Below, in pieces: positions 1 to 7,817 of a stretch of 64,000 nt of DNA. Position 1 is the stretch's first letter. Every line of letters starts with the position of its first letter. Under the pieces are notes generated by a model. It was not told the origin of the DNA. It worked only from the letters and a program-made list of their open reading frames with translations, and did not search any database. The DNA is from an uncultured Pseudomonas sp. Lineage in GTDB: Bacteria; Pseudomonadota; Gammaproteobacteria; Pseudomonadales; Pseudomonadaceae. The stretch spans positions 186,001 to 250,000 of the forward strand of contig NZ_CAJYVE010000024.1 of NCBI RefSeq assembly GCF_913777995.1, read 5' to 3'. A program made the translations under genes and the position numbers.

Positions 1-58
1 CATCCCGGGCACTGAGGCTGGGGATGTCATCGATGTCGTCTTGTGGTTCGTTACGCAT
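1..58 (-). CDS. Hypothetical protein, N-terminus only (runs off the window)
   Basis: Only the first 19 codons are inside the window. They read M-R-N-E-P-Q-D-D-I-D-D-I-P-S-L-S-A-R-D, a polar acidic start with no signal peptide. A purine-rich Shine-Dalgarno (AAGGAT) sits a few bases before the ATG, which supports this as a real start. The gene is on the same strand as the following epimerase gene but about 120 bp downstream of it. Too little is visible to assign a family. Confidence 0.5.
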   Translation of the reverse strand, partial: MRNEPQDDIDDIPSLSARD

Positions 59-176
59 AAGCCATCCTTCAAAGAGGTTTTGTAAGAAACCTGGCAACCC
101 GGCGCAGTGTAAAAGCCGGACATGACGCCAATGCCTGCGCCCAGGCTCGGTACTCGCGGATGTCGACCGCTGAGGA

Positions 177-1178
177 CTACCGCGCCTGGTACATGTGCCC
201 GGCCTTCCACCAGGCACAGAACTCGTCCAGCGCCGCCCACAGGCTGACCTGCGGCTCATAGCCCAGATAGTGCCGCGCCCGGGCGATATCGAGGGTGAAA
301 TCCTTGTTAAGCACCTGCACGCCGAGCCTCGACAGCGTCGGTTCGGGACGACCCGGCCAAAGCAGGCAGGCGGCCTCGTTGAGCATGGCCATGCCGTAGG
401 TCAGGCCGAACGGTCTGTAACGCCTGACCTGCGGCAACTGCATCTGGCGCATCACGTAGTTGATCGCATCCCAGATCGGCACTGGCTGGCCATTGCTGAT
501 GTTGTAGACCTGCCCCAACGCCTCGTCACCCACCTGAACGCTGCGCAGCAAGGCCTGATTCAGGTTGGCCATGCTGGTGAAATCGACACGGTTCAAGCCG
601 TTGCCCACGATCGCCAGGCGGCGCTTTTCCTGCAGCCTGAGCAAGCGGGGGAAGATACTGCGATCCCCCGCGCCCGTCACCATTTGCGGACGCAACGCAA
701 TGACCTCCAGGCCGAACTCCTGCGCGCCGAACACTTTCTGCTCGGCCAGGTACTTGGTCTGCGCGTAGGCATTGGCAAAACGCCGGGGTACCTGGTCTTC
801 GCGCACGTCGAGCCGCGAACGACCGTCGAAATACACCGACGGCGACGACAGATAGACCAGCCGCCGGACCTTCTGTTTCAGACAGGCTTCGACGACGTTT
901 TCGGTGAGCTGCACATTGGCTTGCAGGAAATCCTGGCGACGCCCCCAGAATCCCACCGCGCCGGCGCAATGCACCACGGTATCGACATCGCTGCACAAGG
1001 CACGAACCCGATCGGCGTCGGCCAGGTCGGCCGCCATGCACTGCGCACCGCGCAGGGCCAGGGGCTCCAGCGCTTCGCCGCGCCGGGCAGTGACCCGCAC
1101 GTCGAATCCGCGCTCCAGGGCGTAGCGCGCGAAGCGCCCGCCAATGAAGCCGCTCGCGCCAGTGACCAGAATCTTCAT
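177..1178 (-). CDS. NAD(P)-dependent epimerase/dehydratase, extended SDR family
   Basis: A 333-residue extended short-chain dehydrogenase of the NAD-dependent epimerase / 3-beta-hydroxysteroid dehydrogenase / dihydroflavonol-reductase type. The N-terminal Rossmann motif GASGFIG is at residues 7-13, a DLAD acidic segment follows near residue 51, and the catalytic pair is Tyr138-x3-Lys142 (YAQTK). No membrane segment or signal peptide is obvious, so it should be cytoplasmic. The substrate cannot be deduced; such proteins act on nucleotide sugars, sterol-like or hydroxy-ketone substrates. The start has a GGAT-type Shine-Dalgarno. It lies downstream of argP on the same strand, with 55 bp between, so it could be cotranscribed with it. 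Confidence 0.85.
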   Translation of the reverse strand: MKILVTGASGFIGGRFARYALERGFDVRVTARRGEALEPLALRGAQCMAADLADADRVRALCSDVDTVVHCAGAVGFWGRRQDFLQANVQLTENVVEACLKQKVRRLVYLSSPSVYFDGRSRLDVREDQVPRRFANAYAQTKYLAEQKVFGAQEFGLEVIALRPQMVTGAGDRSIFPRLLRLQEKRRLAIVGNGLNRVDFTSMANLNQALLRSVQVGDEALGQVYNISNGQPVPIWDAINYVMRQMQLPQVRRYRPFGLTYGMAMLNEAACLLWPGRPEPTLSRLGVQVLNKDFTLDIARARHYLGYEPQVSLWAALDEFCAWWKAGHMYQAR

Positions 1179-1233
1179 TTACTCATCCTTCAACACAGAC
1201 CACGACACAGCCTGAAGACGCTTGGTTCTATCC

Positions 1234-2121
1234 TCAGGGCACCAGCCACTGCGCGGCCTGCTGGGCCAAGTGACTGGTCAGGCGGTTCAACAGCTGGCCA
1301 CCATTGCGCCAATGATGCCAGTACAGGGGCACCTCGATGCAGTGCCCCGGCAAAAGATCGCGCAGGGTACCGTTGTGCAGTTGATCGCGCACCTGCAGAT
1401 CCGGTACCAGCCCCCAGCCCAGACCGGCCTCCAGCATACGCACGAAGCCCTCGGAAGACGGGCACAGGTGGTGCTCGAAACTTTCGTGCAGGCCGAGTGA
1501 CGCCAGGTAGCGATGCTGCAAGGTGTCATCCGGGCCGAACACCAGCACCGGTACGCGATTGAGCCGCGTCGCGTCCACTCCCTGCGGAAAATGCCGGGCG
1601 ATGAATGTCGGGCTGGCCAGGGCGAGGTAGCGCATCGCCCCCAGGCGCAGGCTGCGCGCTCCGGACACCGGCCGTTCGCTGGCACACACGCAGGCGGCGA
1701 CCTCACCGGCACGCATGCGCCGCAAGCCGACTTCCTGGTCTTCCACCACCAGGTCCAGCAGCAGGCGATGGTCGATGCAGAAGTCTCCAACCGCGCCCGC
1801 CCACCAGGTGGCCAGGCTGTCGGCGTTGAGCGCGATACGCAGCCGGTCAGGCAGCCCCTCTTCATCCAGGCTCGGCACCTGGCCCTGCAGGTCGCGTTCG
1901 AGCAGACGCACCTGCTGCACATGGTTGAGCAGCCGCTGGCCGATCTCGGTCGGGCCTGGCGGCGTGGAGCGCACCAGCACCGGCTGGCCCACGCGCGCTT
2001 CGAGCAGCTTGATGCGCTGCGACACCGCCGACTGGGAAATGCCCAGCACTTGGGCGGCACGTTCGAAGCCGACCTGTTCGACGACGGCCGCCAGCGCGGA
2101 AAGCAGCTTGTAATCGAACAT
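1234..2121 (-). CDS. argP: LysR-family transcriptional regulator ArgP (IciA)
   Basis: A 295-residue LysR regulator: winged helix-turn-helix in about residues 1-60 (FDYKLLSALAAVVE, then SQSAVSQRIKLLE as the recognition helix) and a substrate-binding co-inducer domain after it. Enterobacterial ArgP senses arginine and lysine and activates the arginine exporter argO. Here it is divergent from an argO/lysE-type exporter, the classic regulator-target layout. The frame stays open upstream, but the ATG used here has a good AGGAAA ribosome site and gives the family length; a longer product would run through the shared promoter and the exporter gene. Symbol from context plus family; not experimentally shown. 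Confidence 0.88.
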   Translation of the reverse strand: MFDYKLLSALAAVVEQVGFERAAQVLGISQSAVSQRIKLLEARVGQPVLVRSTPPGPTEIGQRLLNHVQQVRLLERDLQGQVPSLDEEGLPDRLRIALNADSLATWWAGAVGDFCIDHRLLLDLVVEDQEVGLRRMRAGEVAACVCASERPVSGARSLRLGAMRYLALASPTFIARHFPQGVDATRLNRVPVLVFGPDDTLQHRYLASLGLHESFEHHLCPSSEGFVRMLEAGLGWGLVPDLQVRDQLHNGTLRDLLPGHCIEVPLYWHHWRNGGQLLNRLTSHLAQQAAQWLVP

Positions 2122-2217
2122 CAGTTTTCCTAATGAGCAATGAGTAAGATTGATTTTTCTTATACAGGCAAGCAGCCCAGAATCGCTAGCCATTACTTCG
2201 ACGCGGATGTTCCTCTC
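2122..2217. promoter_or_regulatory. argP-argO divergent control region
   Basis: The 96 bp between the two divergent starts is locally AT-richer than its surroundings. A plausible -10 (TATACA, 2161-2166) faces argO with no good -35 at 17 bp, which fits an activator-dependent promoter. The region is where ArgP would be expected to bind; the exact operator was not identified by eye. Confidence 0.45.
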
Positions 2218-2820
2218 ATGTGGCAAAGCTATGTAAACGGTCTGTTGGTGGCCTTCGGCCTGATCATGGCCATCGGTGCGCAAAACGCCTTCGTGTTGTC
2301 CCAGGGGCTGCGCCGCGAACACCATGTCTCGGTGGCCGCGCTGTGCATTCTCTGTGACGCGGTGCTGGTGGCCCTGGGTGTGTTCGGCCTGGCCAGCCTG
2401 CTGCTGCAGAACCCGACCCTGCTGGCCATCGCACGCTGGGGCGGCGTGCTGTTTCTGAGCTGGTACGGCATCCAGGCACTGCGCCGCGCCTGCGCCCGGC
2501 AGAGCCTGGAAAACAGCGCCACCCAGGGCGCACGCTCGCGCCGCGCGGTGCTGCTCAGTGCCCTGGCGGTGACCCTGCTCAACCCGCACGTGTACCTCGA
2601 CACCGTGCTGCTGATCGGCTCACTGGGCGCCCAGCAGAGCATGCCGGGCGCCTATGTGGCAGGGGCCGCCAGCGCCTCGATGCTGTGGTTCTGTCTGCTG
2701 GCCTTCGGCGCGGCCTGGCTGGCCCCGTGGCTGGCCCGACCGACCACCTGGCGGCTGGTCGACCTGATGGTCGCGGTGATGATGTTCAGCATCGCGGTGC
2801 AACTGATGCGCGGCGTCTGA
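2218..2820 (+). CDS. argO: L-arginine/lysine exporter, LysE/ArgO family
   Basis: A 200-residue inner-membrane exporter of the LysE/ArgO/RhtB family. It is very hydrophobic, with roughly six membrane segments, and carries the family signature near the N-terminus (GLIMAIGAQNAFVLSQGL) and a NPHVYLDT segment in the middle. The family exports basic amino acids, mainly arginine. The frame is open for 26 more codons upstream, but that part would occupy the divergent promoter and is not hydrophobic; the ATG followed by WQSYVNGLLVAFGL matches family N-termini. The Shine-Dalgarno is weak. It is paired with argP, so regulation by arginine is expected. Confidence 0.85.
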   Translation: MWQSYVNGLLVAFGLIMAIGAQNAFVLSQGLRREHHVSVAALCILCDAVLVALGVFGLASLLLQNPTLLAIARWGGVLFLSWYGIQALRRACARQSLENSATQGARSRRAVLLSALAVTLLNPHVYLDTVLLIGSLGAQQSMPGAYVAGAASASMLWFCLLAFGAAWLAPWLARPTTWRLVDLMVAVMMFSIAVQLMRGV

Positions 2821-2878
2821 TTACGTCATGCCACGTTCATCCAGCGCCGCGGAACCTCTATTCCATACAGTTGTTACG

Positions 2879-2907
2879 TGGTTAACCCGCAGACCCGGTG
2901 CTATGAT
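2879..2907 (+). promoter_or_regulatory. Candidate sigma-70 promoter for sodB
   Basis: TGGTTA (2879-2884) and TATGAT (2902-2907) are separated by 17 bp. The -10 is good and the -35 poor. It would give a 5' leader of about 105 nt containing a small GC hairpin (GGCCGC / GCGGCC, 2964-2982). In P. aeruginosa sodB is a target of the iron-responsive PrrF small RNAs near its ribosome site; whether that applies here is inference. Confidence 0.35.
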
Positions 2908-3018
2908 CCGGGACCTGTGCCGCATAGAGAGTGGAAAACTCCCGGCGCACTGCTGTTTTGGATGGCCGCACCGTGAGCGGCCCCGCGACGAACGCATAGA
3001 CCTGAAAGGAGATGAACC

Positions 3019-3600
3019 ATGGCTTTTGAATTGCCGCCACTGCCCTACGCCAAAGATGCACTGGTACCGCACATTTCCCCGGAAACCCTGGAATACCATC
3101 ACGACAAGCACCACAACACCTACGTCGTGAACCTGAACAACCTGGTGCCGGGTACCGAGTTCGAAGGCAAGTCCCTGGAAGAAATCATCAAGACCTCTTC
3201 GGGCGGCATCTTCAACAACGCAGCTCAGGTCTGGAACCACACCTTCTACTGGAACTGCCTGTCGCCAAACGGTGGCGGCCAGCCAACCGGTGCCCTGGCC
3301 GATGCCATCAACGCTGCGTTCGGTTCCTTCGACAAGTTCAAGGAAGAGTTCAGCAAGGTCACCATCGCCACCTTCGGTTCCGGCTGGGGCTGGCTGGTCA
3401 AGAAAGCTGACGGCTCCCTGGCCCTGGCCAGCACCATCGGCGCCGGCAACCCGCTGACCAGCGGCGACACCCCGCTGCTGACCTGCGACGTCTGGGAACA
3501 CGCCTACTACATCGACTACCGCAACCTGCGTCCGAAGTACGTCGAGGCGTTCTGGAACCTGGTCAACTGGGACTTCGTGGCTCAGCAATACGCAGCCTGA
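3019..3600 (+). CDS. sodB: Iron superoxide dismutase
   Basis: A 193-residue Fe-dependent superoxide dismutase that converts superoxide to hydrogen peroxide and oxygen in the cytoplasm. The four metal ligands are visible as His27, His73, Asp156 and His160 (DVWEHAYY), and Gln69 two residues before the WNH motif is typical of the iron type rather than the Mn type. The ATG is preceded by a strong AAAGGAGATG ribosome site. The sodB-bifA order is the same as in P. aeruginosa. The gene ends in its own intrinsic terminator, so it is probably monocistronic. Confidence 0.97.
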   Translation: MAFELPPLPYAKDALVPHISPETLEYHHDKHHNTYVVNLNNLVPGTEFEGKSLEEIIKTSSGGIFNNAAQVWNHTFYWNCLSPNGGGQPTGALADAINAAFGSFDKFKEEFSKVTIATFGSGWGWLVKKADGSLALASTIGAGNPLTSGDTPLLTCDVWEHAYYIDYRNLRPKYVEAFWNLVNWDFVAQQYAA

Positions 3601-3617
3601 TCCCCGTTTCCAACAAG

Positions 3618-3643
3618 AAACCCGGCCATTGCCGGGTTTTTTG
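3618..3643 (+). terminator. Rho-independent terminator of sodB
   Basis: Perfect 9-bp stem AAACCCGGC / GCCGGGTTT (3618-3626 and 3631-3639) with a four-base CATT loop, running into a T tract (TTTTTTGTTG). It begins 18 bp after the sodB stop. Confidence 0.92.
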
Positions 3644-3777
3644 TTGCCTGCCAAAACCCTCGGGGCGGTGCAGCAACCCCGGGGCCTGGCTGAAAGTCCC
3701 CGGCTTGAGCGGCCGGGCAAAACGCCCGGCAAACCCGCGCAAAGTTTCGCATTGCCCGGCCACAAATGAGCTTCAAT
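3644..3777 (+). ncRNA. Candidate small RNA body between sodB and bifA (speculative)
   Basis: No reading frame of convincing composition is present here. The stretch holds a perfect 7-bp GC hairpin (GCCGGGC-aaaac-GCCCGGC, 3712-3730), followed by a partial third copy of the same arm (GCCCGGCC, 3754-3761), and is followed at once by an intrinsic-terminator-like hairpin although no protein gene ends there. A structured body plus an orphan terminator is the usual look of a small RNA. No clear promoter was found after the sodB terminator, so it could equally be an inert decayed intergenic region or a processed sodB 3' tail. Confidence 0.22.
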
Positions 3778-3806
3778 AAAGCGATAGCGAAGCAATATCG
3801 CTTTTT
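3778..3806 (+). terminator. Orphan intrinsic-terminator-like hairpin
   Basis: AAAGCGATA / TATCGCTTT inverted repeat with a nine-base loop, followed by a run of T (CGCTTTTTG). It is the second terminator-like structure after sodB and has no gene of its own upstream. Read on the minus strand it also ends in T-rich sequence (CGCTTTATT), so its direction is not settled. Confidence 0.5.
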
Positions 3807-3864
3807 GTATCGTGCAGGTTCCTGCTCAAGTTCCTCCCCTGTGCGTCCGACACAGTGACATGCA

Positions 3865-3882
3865 CCTGCCTGCGCAGGCAGG
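3865..3882. repeat. 18-bp perfect palindrome upstream of bifA
   Basis: CCTGCCTGCGCAGGCAGG is its own reverse complement over all 18 bases. It lies about 100 bp before the bifA start, where an operator would be expected; a related half-site (GGGAGGCAGGCG) lies at about 3914-3924. No known regulator consensus was recognised. Confidence 0.6.
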
Positions 3883-3981
3883 CAGCAACGGCCTGGCATA
3901 TCAGGCCGGCACAGGGAGGCAGGCGATTCGAAGGGTTGTCGATGACGTCAAGGTTCCCGAAACGGATTAAGGAATGACCTC

Positions 3982-6033
3982 TTGAAGCTGGAACTCAGAA
4001 ACAGTCTGTCGGTGAAACTGCTGCGCGTCGTCCTGCTCTGCGCGCTGGTCGTCGGCGTGGCATTGAGTTGCGCGCAGATCATCTTCGATGCCTACAAGAC
4101 CCGCCAGGCCGTGGCCGCCGATGCCGGTCGTATCCTCGACATGTTCCGCGACCCGTCCACCCAGGCGGTGTACAGCCTTGACCGGGAAATGGGCATGCAG
4201 GTCATCGAGGGGCTGTTCCAGGACGCCTCGGTACGCCAGGCCTCCATTGGCCATCCCAACGAGACCGTGCTGGCGGAAAAGGAACGCCCACTGGAAACCT
4301 CCGGCAGTCGCTGGCTGACTGACCTGATTCTGGGCCAGGAACGCAGCTTCACCACACAACTGACCGGCCGCCCCCCCTACAACGAATATTACGGCGACCT
4401 GCGCATCACTCTGGACACCGCGCATTATGGCGAAAGCTTCCTGATGAGCGCGCTGATCATTTTCATTTCCGGCACCCTGCGCGCCCTGGCCATGGGCCTG
4501 GTGCTGTACCTGGTGTATCACTGGATGCTCACCAAGCCGCTGTCGAAGATCATCGAGTCGCTGACCGAGATCAACCCCGACCGCCCTAGCGAACATCAGT
4601 TGCCGCGCCTGAAGGGTCATGAGAAGAACGAGCTGGGTCTGTGGATCGATACCGCCAACCAGTTACTGGCGTCCATCGAGCGCAACACCCACCTGCGCCA
4701 CGAAGCCGAAAGCAGCCTGCAGCGCATGGCCCAGTACGACTTCCTCACCGGCCTGCCCAACCGCCAGCAATTGCAGGAACAGCTGGACAAGATTCTCGAC
4801 GAGGCCGGACGCCTGCAGCGGCGAGTCGCCGTACTGTGCGTGGGCCTGGATGACTTCAAGGGCATCAACGAGCAGTTCAGCTACCAGGCGGGTGACCAAC
4901 TGCTGCTGGCCCTGGCCGACCGCTTGCGGGTCCACAGTGGCCGGCTCGGTGCCCTGGCGCGCCTGGGCGGCGATCAGTTCGCACTGGTGCAGGCCGACAT
5001 CGAGCAGCCCTACGAAACCGCCGAACTGGCGCAGAACATCCTCGACGACCTGGAAGCCCCCTTCGCCCTGGAGCAGCATGAGATCCGTCTGCGCGCCACC
5101 ATCGGCATCACCCTGTTCCCCGAAGATGGCGACAGCACCGAGAAGCTGCTGCAAAAGGCCGAACAGACCATGACGCTGGCCAAGAGCCGCTCGCGCAACC
5201 GTTACCAGTTCTATATCGCCAGCGTCGACAGCGAGATGCGCCGGCGCCGTGAACTGGAGAAGGAACTGCGTGAGGCGCTGCCACGTAACCAACTGTTCCT
5301 GGTCTACCAGCCACAGGTCAGCTACCGCGACCATGCCGTAATGGGCGTAGAGGCGCTGATCCGCTGGAAACATCCTGAGCACGGCCTGGTGCCGCCCGAC
5401 GTGTTCATTCCCCTTGCCGAACAGAATGGCACCATCATCGCCATCGGCGAATGGGTGCTCGACCAGGCCTGCCGACAGTTGCGCGAGTGGCACGACCAAG
5501 GCTTCAGCGAACTGCGCATGGCCGTGAACCTGTCGACCGTACAGCTGCACCACACCGAGCTGCCGAGGGTGGTCAACAACCTGCTGCAGATCTACCGCCT
5601 GCCGCCGCGCAGCCTGGAACTGGAAGTCACCGAGACCGGCCTGATGGAAGACATCAGCACCGCAGCCCAGCACCTGCTGAGCCTGCGTCGCTCGGGGGCG
5701 CTGATCGCCATCGACGACTTCGGCACCGGCTATTCGTCATTGAGCTACCTCAAGAGCCTGCCGCTGGACAAGATCAAGATCGACAAGAGCTTCGTCCAGG
5801 ACCTCATCGTCGATGACGACGACGCAACCATCGTGCGGGCCATCATCCAGCTCGGCAAGAGCCTGGGCATGCAGGTGATCGCCGAAGGCGTGGAAACCGC
5901 CGAACAGGAAGCCTATGTGATTTCCGAAGGCTGTCACGAAGGCCAGGGCTATTTCTACAGCAAGCCGCTGCCGGGTCGGGAATTGCTGGCCTACCTGAAG
6001 CAGGCCAAGCGTCGCAGCGCGGCCACGCTATAA
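3982..6033 (+). CDS. bifA: Cyclic-di-GMP phosphodiesterase BifA (GGDQF-EAL, membrane)
   Basis: A 683-residue inner-membrane c-di-GMP enzyme. Order: membrane segment about residues 12-31, periplasmic part, second membrane segment about 155-180, HAMP-like stretch, GGDEF domain and EAL domain. The GGDEF signature is degenerate, GGDQF at 329-333, while the EAL domain keeps its catalytic elements: EAL 457-459, ELEVTE, DDFGTGYSSL and AEGVET. This GGDQF/EAL architecture next to sodB matches BifA, the phosphodiesterase that lowers c-di-GMP, reduces biofilm and promotes swarming and dispersal in pseudomonads. The start is a TTG with a good AAGGA site eight bases upstream; no better in-frame ATG precedes the first membrane segment. 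Confidence 0.93.
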   Translation: MKLELRNSLSVKLLRVVLLCALVVGVALSCAQIIFDAYKTRQAVAADAGRILDMFRDPSTQAVYSLDREMGMQVIEGLFQDASVRQASIGHPNETVLAEKERPLETSGSRWLTDLILGQERSFTTQLTGRPPYNEYYGDLRITLDTAHYGESFLMSALIIFISGTLRALAMGLVLYLVYHWMLTKPLSKIIESLTEINPDRPSEHQLPRLKGHEKNELGLWIDTANQLLASIERNTHLRHEAESSLQRMAQYDFLTGLPNRQQLQEQLDKILDEAGRLQRRVAVLCVGLDDFKGINEQFSYQAGDQLLLALADRLRVHSGRLGALARLGGDQFALVQADIEQPYETAELAQNILDDLEAPFALEQHEIRLRATIGITLFPEDGDSTEKLLQKAEQTMTLAKSRSRNRYQFYIASVDSEMRRRRELEKELREALPRNQLFLVYQPQVSYRDHAVMGVEALIRWKHPEHGLVPPDVFIPLAEQNGTIIAIGEWVLDQACRQLREWHDQGFSELRMAVNLSTVQLHHTELPRVVNNLLQIYRLPPRSLELEVTETGLMEDISTAAQHLLSLRRSGALIAIDDFGTGYSSLSYLKSLPLDKIKIDKSFVQDLIVDDDDATIVRAIIQLGKSLGMQVIAEGVETAEQEAYVISEGCHEGQGYFYSKPLPGRELLAYLKQAKRRSAATL

Positions 6034-6126
6034 CCTCGTCGGCACTCGCCGCCCGGCTTCCAAGGGCTGCTGCCGGGGTCCCTTCGAAAACTCCAGTTAC
6101 ATCCGACGATGATCGGCTCCTGCGTT

Positions 6127-6168
6127 TAAAGGCGTTATGCCTTTACATCGAATGCAAATCTTTCGCAT
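6127..6168. promoter_or_regulatory. Two dyads in front of the imelysin gene
   Basis: TAAAGGC-gttat-GCCTTTA (6127-6145) is a perfect 7-bp inverted repeat. Directly after it, ATGCAAATCTTTCGCAT (6152-6168) is an imperfect palindrome, symmetric at ATGC-n-AA and TT-n-GCAT. The second has the AT-rich look of a Fur-type site but is not a strong match to the 19-bp iron box. No T run follows the first, so it is unlikely to be a terminator of bifA. Confidence 0.35.
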
Positions 6169-6229
6169 CATGTCGCAGTTTTTTCGGGCGCCTGGCGCCA
6201 TCACCCCTTCCTAGACGCAGGATTTCGTC

Positions 6230-7594
6230 ATGATTCGTATGCCTCTGGCATCCGCCAGTCTGCTGGCCATCGCTATCTCCCTCGCCGGTTGCGGCGAAGG
6301 CAAGGACAAGGCTGCCGCTCCGGCACCCGCCTCCACCCCGGCCCCTGCTGCCGCCCCAGCGGCGCCGGCCCCCGCCGCAGGCGCCACCACCAGCACCGGT
6401 CAATTGGATGAAGCCGCCGCCAAGGCCGTGGTCGCCAACTACAGCAGCATGGTCTATGCCGTATTCAGCGATGCCCACGATGCAGCCAAGAAGCTGCAGA
6501 CTGCGGTAGACGAGTTCCTCGCCACCCCGAACGACAAGACCCTCAAGGCTGCCCGCGATGCCTGGCTGGCCGCGCGCATTCCTTACATGCAGAGCGAAGT
6601 GTTCCGCTTCGGCAATACCATCATCGACGACTGGGAAGGTCAGGTTAATGCCTGGCCGCTGGACGAAGGCCTGATCGACTATGTCGCCAAGGACTACCAG
6701 CACGCTCTGGGCAACCCGGGCGCCACCGCCAACATCATCGCCAACACCGAGATCCAGGTGGGCGAAGACAAGGTCGACGTCAAGGAAATCACGCCTGAGA
6801 AACTGGCCAGCCTCAACGAGCTGGGCGGTTCGGAAGCCAACGTCGCGACCGGCTATCACGCCATCGAGTTCCTGCTGTGGGGCCAGGACCTGCACGGCAA
6901 CGGCCCGGGTGCCGGCGAGCGCCCGGCCAGCGATTACCTCGAAGGCGCCGGCGCCACCGGAGGTCACAACGACCGTCGTCGTGCCTACCTGAAAGCCGTC
7001 ACCGAGCTGCTGGTCAGTGACCTGGAAGAAATGGTCGACAACTGGAAACCAGGTGTGGCCGACAACTACCGCGCCAGCCTGGAGGCCGAGTCGGGCGAAA
7101 GCGGCCTGCGCAAGATGCTCTTCGGCATGGGCAGCCTGTCGCTCGGCGAACTGGCCGGCGAACGCATGAAAGTCGCCCTGGAAGCCAACTCCAGCGAAGA
7201 CGAGCACGACTGCTTCAGCGACAACACGCACAACTCGCACTACTACAACGGCCTAGGCATCCGTAACGTCTACCTGGGTGAATACACCCGCACCGACGGC
7301 ACCAAGATCAGCGGCCCGAGCCTGTCGTCGCTGGTGGCCAAGGCCGATGCGGCCACCGACGCCACCCTGCGCGCCGACCTGGACAGCACCCAGGCCAAGC
7401 TGCAGGTACTGGTCGACCGCGCCAACAAAGGCGAGCACTTCGACCAACTGATCGCTGCGGGCAACACCGAAGGCAACCAAGTGGTGCGCGACGCCATCGG
7501 TGCCCTGGTCAAGCAGACCGGTGCCATCGAGCAGGCCGCTGGCAAGCTGGGCATCACCGACCTGAACCCTGACAACGCCGATCACGATTTCTGA
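6230..7594 (+). CDS. Imelysin-family lipoprotein (IrpA/IcmP-like, peptidase M75 fold)
   Basis: A 454-residue lipoprotein with lipobox LAGC (Cys21), then an Ala/Pro-rich linker to about residue 55 and an imelysin domain. The family GxHxxE signature is intact at 208-213 (GYHAIE, then FLLWGQD). Imelysins include cyanobacterial iron-regulated IrpA and P. aeruginosa IcmP; they are thought to act in periplasmic iron handling, and peptidase activity is doubtful for much of the family. It should be membrane-anchored facing the periplasm. It heads a same-strand set with a di-heme cytochrome, a second imelysin and a DUF1513 protein, but a strong terminator lies directly after it, so it is probably transcribed separately or as a highly expressed first gene. 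Confidence 0.88.
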   Translation: MIRMPLASASLLAIAISLAGCGEGKDKAAAPAPASTPAPAAAPAAPAPAAGATTSTGQLDEAAAKAVVANYSSMVYAVFSDAHDAAKKLQTAVDEFLATPNDKTLKAARDAWLAARIPYMQSEVFRFGNTIIDDWEGQVNAWPLDEGLIDYVAKDYQHALGNPGATANIIANTEIQVGEDKVDVKEITPEKLASLNELGGSEANVATGYHAIEFLLWGQDLHGNGPGAGERPASDYLEGAGATGGHNDRRRAYLKAVTELLVSDLEEMVDNWKPGVADNYRASLEAESGESGLRKMLFGMGSLSLGELAGERMKVALEANSSEDEHDCFSDNTHNSHYYNGLGIRNVYLGEYTRTDGTKISGPSLSSLVAKADAATDATLRADLDSTQAKLQVLVDRANKGEHFDQLIAAGNTEGNQVVRDAIGALVKQTGAIEQAAGKLGITDLNPDNADHDF

Positions 7595-7619
7595 TCCGGC
7601 CCAGGCAGGTGTGCCATCC

Positions 7620-7652
7620 AATGCCGGTCAGTACGCTGACCGGCATTTTTCT
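7620..7652 (+). terminator. Rho-independent terminator after the imelysin gene
   Basis: Perfect 12-bp stem AATGCCGGTCAG / CTGACCGGCATT with a TACG tetraloop followed by TTTTT. It separates the first imelysin gene from the di-heme cytochrome gene, so either the latter has its own promoter or there is partial read-through. Confidence 0.93.
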
Positions 7653-7743
7653 GCGCCGGGATCGTTCATCCGGAGGGGGCAAGGATTGTGCAAGTCCAAC
7701 CCTGAGCAATTCGTAACAACAGGTTGCACAGCCTCTGCTGAAC

Positions 7744-7762
7744 GATAATCCCTCTTATTCCA
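7744..7762. promoter_or_regulatory. Weak Fur-box-like site before the di-heme cytochrome gene
   Basis: The sequence GATAATCCCTCTTATTCCA keeps the first half (GATAAT) of the 19-bp Fur consensus and an ATT in the second; by hand alignment about 10 of 19 positions agree. It lies about 55 bp before the gene. Suggestive given the iron-linked imelysin neighbours, but not convincing alone. Confidence 0.28.
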
Positions 7763-7817
7763 GATCCGCAGGGCTGTTAAGCTGCTCGCCCTGAATTTCG
7801 GCTGTTGCAGACCCCGT

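Noticed and set aside
195..1562. 455-codon plus-strand frame across the epimerase and argP genes
   Set aside because: Antisense to two well-supported genes; His/Gln/Arg-rich translation typical of the opposite strand of high-GC coding DNA.
2122..2589. N-terminal extension of argP
   Set aside because: Would cross the divergent promoter and exporter gene; the internal ATG has a good ribosome site and matches LysR starts.
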